From contig NW_005201202.1 of NCBI RefSeq assembly GCF_000372725.1, positions 175,335-239,334 on the forward strand: 64,000 bases of DNA, written 5' to 3'. A program made the translations under genes and the position numbers. The DNA comes from Emiliania huxleyi CCMP1516. Taxonomy: Eukaryota > Haptophyta > Isochrysidales > Noelaerhabdaceae. The notes under the pieces are model-generated. The model worked only from the letters and a program-made list of their open reading frames with translations. It did no database searches and was not told the origin of the DNA. Shown one piece after another: positions 62,881 to 64,000 of the stretch; within the stretch, counting starts at the first letter, position 1, and each line of letters begins with the position of its first letter.

Positions 62881-63190
62881 TTAGAGTTGTTTTGTGTTTG
62901 CAATTTCAGAGAGAAGCAATTTCAGCGCATCTTGCGCGCCTGCTTGTCGATGTTGATTGTTGTCGGCGTCGCCCGCCGCCGCCATGGATGGGAGATCTGC
63001 TGCGTGTGGTGGGACGACAAAGGAGGTCGAAAAGGAGGAGGCGCTCGCCGACGCCGCCCCATACACCGCCCCGGTCCGTGTTGGTGCCCACCACTTCCTT
63101 GGGCTTGGCGAACACGTACGTGGACTTGCACCGCGCCGAGGCGCGCCTCCGCCTGCTCCGGAAGCGGCACCACGTTGGTGAGCGCGAGCG
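62881..63190 (-). CDS. Unrecognised gene fragment, 3' exon(s)
   Basis: Reading leftward, one frame gives CKSTYVFAKPKEVVGTNTD (about 63132-63076). Another ends DALKLLLSEIANTKQL and a stop at 62881. The two could be consecutive exons with a GC-rich intron between. A 5' end is not visible and no domain is recognised. Confidence 0.3.
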
Positions 63191-63297
63191 CGCTTCCCGC
63201 GTGGCTTACTGTCGTAGCCTAAAGTCTGGGCAGGTTGTCGGGATCACGATCCCGAGCGATCCCGGCGTGAACACGACTAACTGACGGATCCGTCCCT

Positions 63298-63336
63298 GAC
63301 AGTGGCATGCGCCGCGCTGTGGCGCGTGCCACTGTC
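63298..63336. repeat. Hairpin with 16-bp arms
   Basis: GACAGTGGCATGCGCC is mirrored by GGCGCGTGCCACTGTC with one mismatch, 7-nt loop. Confidence 0.85.
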
Positions 63337-63483
63337 TTTGTTTGAAGTTAAAAGTCGAATCAGAGCGCCGTCGGCGCTGATCCCCGATTTCCTCCCCCGG
63401 CCCCCCCGTCCGGGACCGCTCCGGGACGCACGCCGGCGAAGCACCATCAAGCTGATGCACGGCCCCGGCATCGCCTCCCCAGG

Positions 63484-63675
63484 CTTAGCTAGAGTGAGAG
63501 ATATTGTGCACATGGTCTGTCTCTACAATATACTCACTGACACTGAACCTCCCAACCTGTTCACACTTCCTGTTCACACCTAAAGCCTGGGAGTCTGGGC
63601 AGCTTAGCTAGAATGAGAGATATTGTGCACATGGTTAGTCTCTACAATACACTCACTGACACTGAACCTCCCAGA
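63484..63675 (+). repeat. Two direct copies of an about 72-bp sequence
   Basis: CTTAGCTAGARTGAGAGATA to CACTGAACCTCCCA at 63484-63556 and again at 63603-63675, about 95 percent identical, 119 bp apart. Confidence 0.9.
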
Positions 63676-64000
63676 GCTCGTCCTGGTCCGCCACGGCCAT
63701 CCTCGGCCTCCGGCGGGCCCCCGGCCGCGGCGCGGTGCGGCGGCGTCACAAATCCGACCACAGAGCACCGGGACGCGGTCGGGCGATCTAAGGCCCAGTG
63801 AGGCGTATGCATTGCCCATCCAGGGCTATCACCTGGACCTATCAACAGGCGCCTGCGGCGCCGTGCTCAGGAGCTGCTGCTCCAACCTGTTCACACTTCC
63901 GTACGGCACAGTAATCGCGCATTTCTCGCAACCTCGACGCTGCAGTACGAAGGGCATTCTGCAGTTGGCCAGACGCTCGGCATCGGGTTACGGGCAAGAG

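Larger units (their letters stand above)
63191..64000. other. Repeat-containing terminal stretch, no gene
   Basis: Holds the hairpin and the tandem repeat listed separately, and three copies of AACCTGTTCACACTTCC-like sequence (about 63555, 63570 and 63880). No coding region is recognised. Confidence 0.4.

Overview
This is eukaryotic nuclear DNA from a GC-rich unicellular alga. A haptophyte fits best, a pelagophyte next, and a dinoflagellate is less likely at this base composition. The basis is the set of genes: eIF3j, a mitochondrial SCOT CoA-transferase, a LOV photoreceptor kinase, prolyl-4-hydroxylase with ShKT modules, an SLC35B-type sugar transporter and an FmdA-type amidase. They are cut by many very short introns (about 42-85 nt), a large share with GC instead of GT donors, and lie between simple repeats and short inverted-repeat elements. 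There are no operons, tRNAs, rRNAs or CRISPR arrays. Two 100-N assembly gaps lie at 8160-8259 and 18396-18495.

Layout: 1-466 SDR enzyme (-, cut by the window edge); 769-1509 thioredoxin-like; 2.2-3.05 kb foldback repeat; 4100-5403 PQ-loop protein; 7254-9763 SCOT (-); 10259-11109 secreted/membrane protein, 5' part; 11.5-14.6 kb split duplication with a pseudo-exon and an intervening TIR element; 14404-16196 formamidase/acetamidase; 18.8-21.7 kb identical 1468-bp tandem duplication; 21816-22799 exostosin-like glycosyltransferase; 23573-24433 eIF3j (-); 24984-26609 hAT-like transposon carrying two Cys-containing ORFs; 27557-29115 protein kinase; 30566-31615 nucleotide-sugar transporter (-); 33411-37848 AGC kinase/SnoaL/LOV protein; 38407-40799 ShKT-prolyl-4-hydroxylase (-); 41.0-48.5 kb repeat-rich stretch with orphan ORFs; 48614-51679 lactonase-family propeller; 52027-52595 small membrane protein; 53840-56260 TPR protein; 56728-59221 membrane-anchored class III aminotransferase (-); 59367-60400 LEA-like acylated protein; 61846-62469 coiled-coil protein (-); the rest is repeats.

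The main discovery is in the introns. When exon edges are set by protein continuity in the recognisable families, most introns are flanked by a direct repeat of the exon sequence, about 18-42 bp long. One copy forms the first part of the intron, including its GT or GC donor. The second copy is the start of the next exon. Between them lies a short core (about 28-50 nt) that supplies the AG acceptor. The cores fall into recurring families: A, ending GTGAACAG with short imperfect terminal inverted repeats; B, AT-richer with a TCATTGA/TGATCAG look; C, with ACATGTCC near the end; and a CTCGG minisatellite type. Some duplications are still perfect (29/29, 28/28, 18/18), so the insertions look recent. 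This is an introner-like system with unusually long target duplications and tiny cores. It explains most of the intron structure here, nested insertions included.

Most genes look like unlinked housekeeping, metabolic or signalling genes. The second notable item is a single gene joining an N-terminal AGC kinase, a Gly/Ser linker, a SnoaL-like fold and a C-terminal LOV domain, which is the reverse order of phototropin. All exon coordinates are my own reading of splice sites and have not been tested against transcripts.
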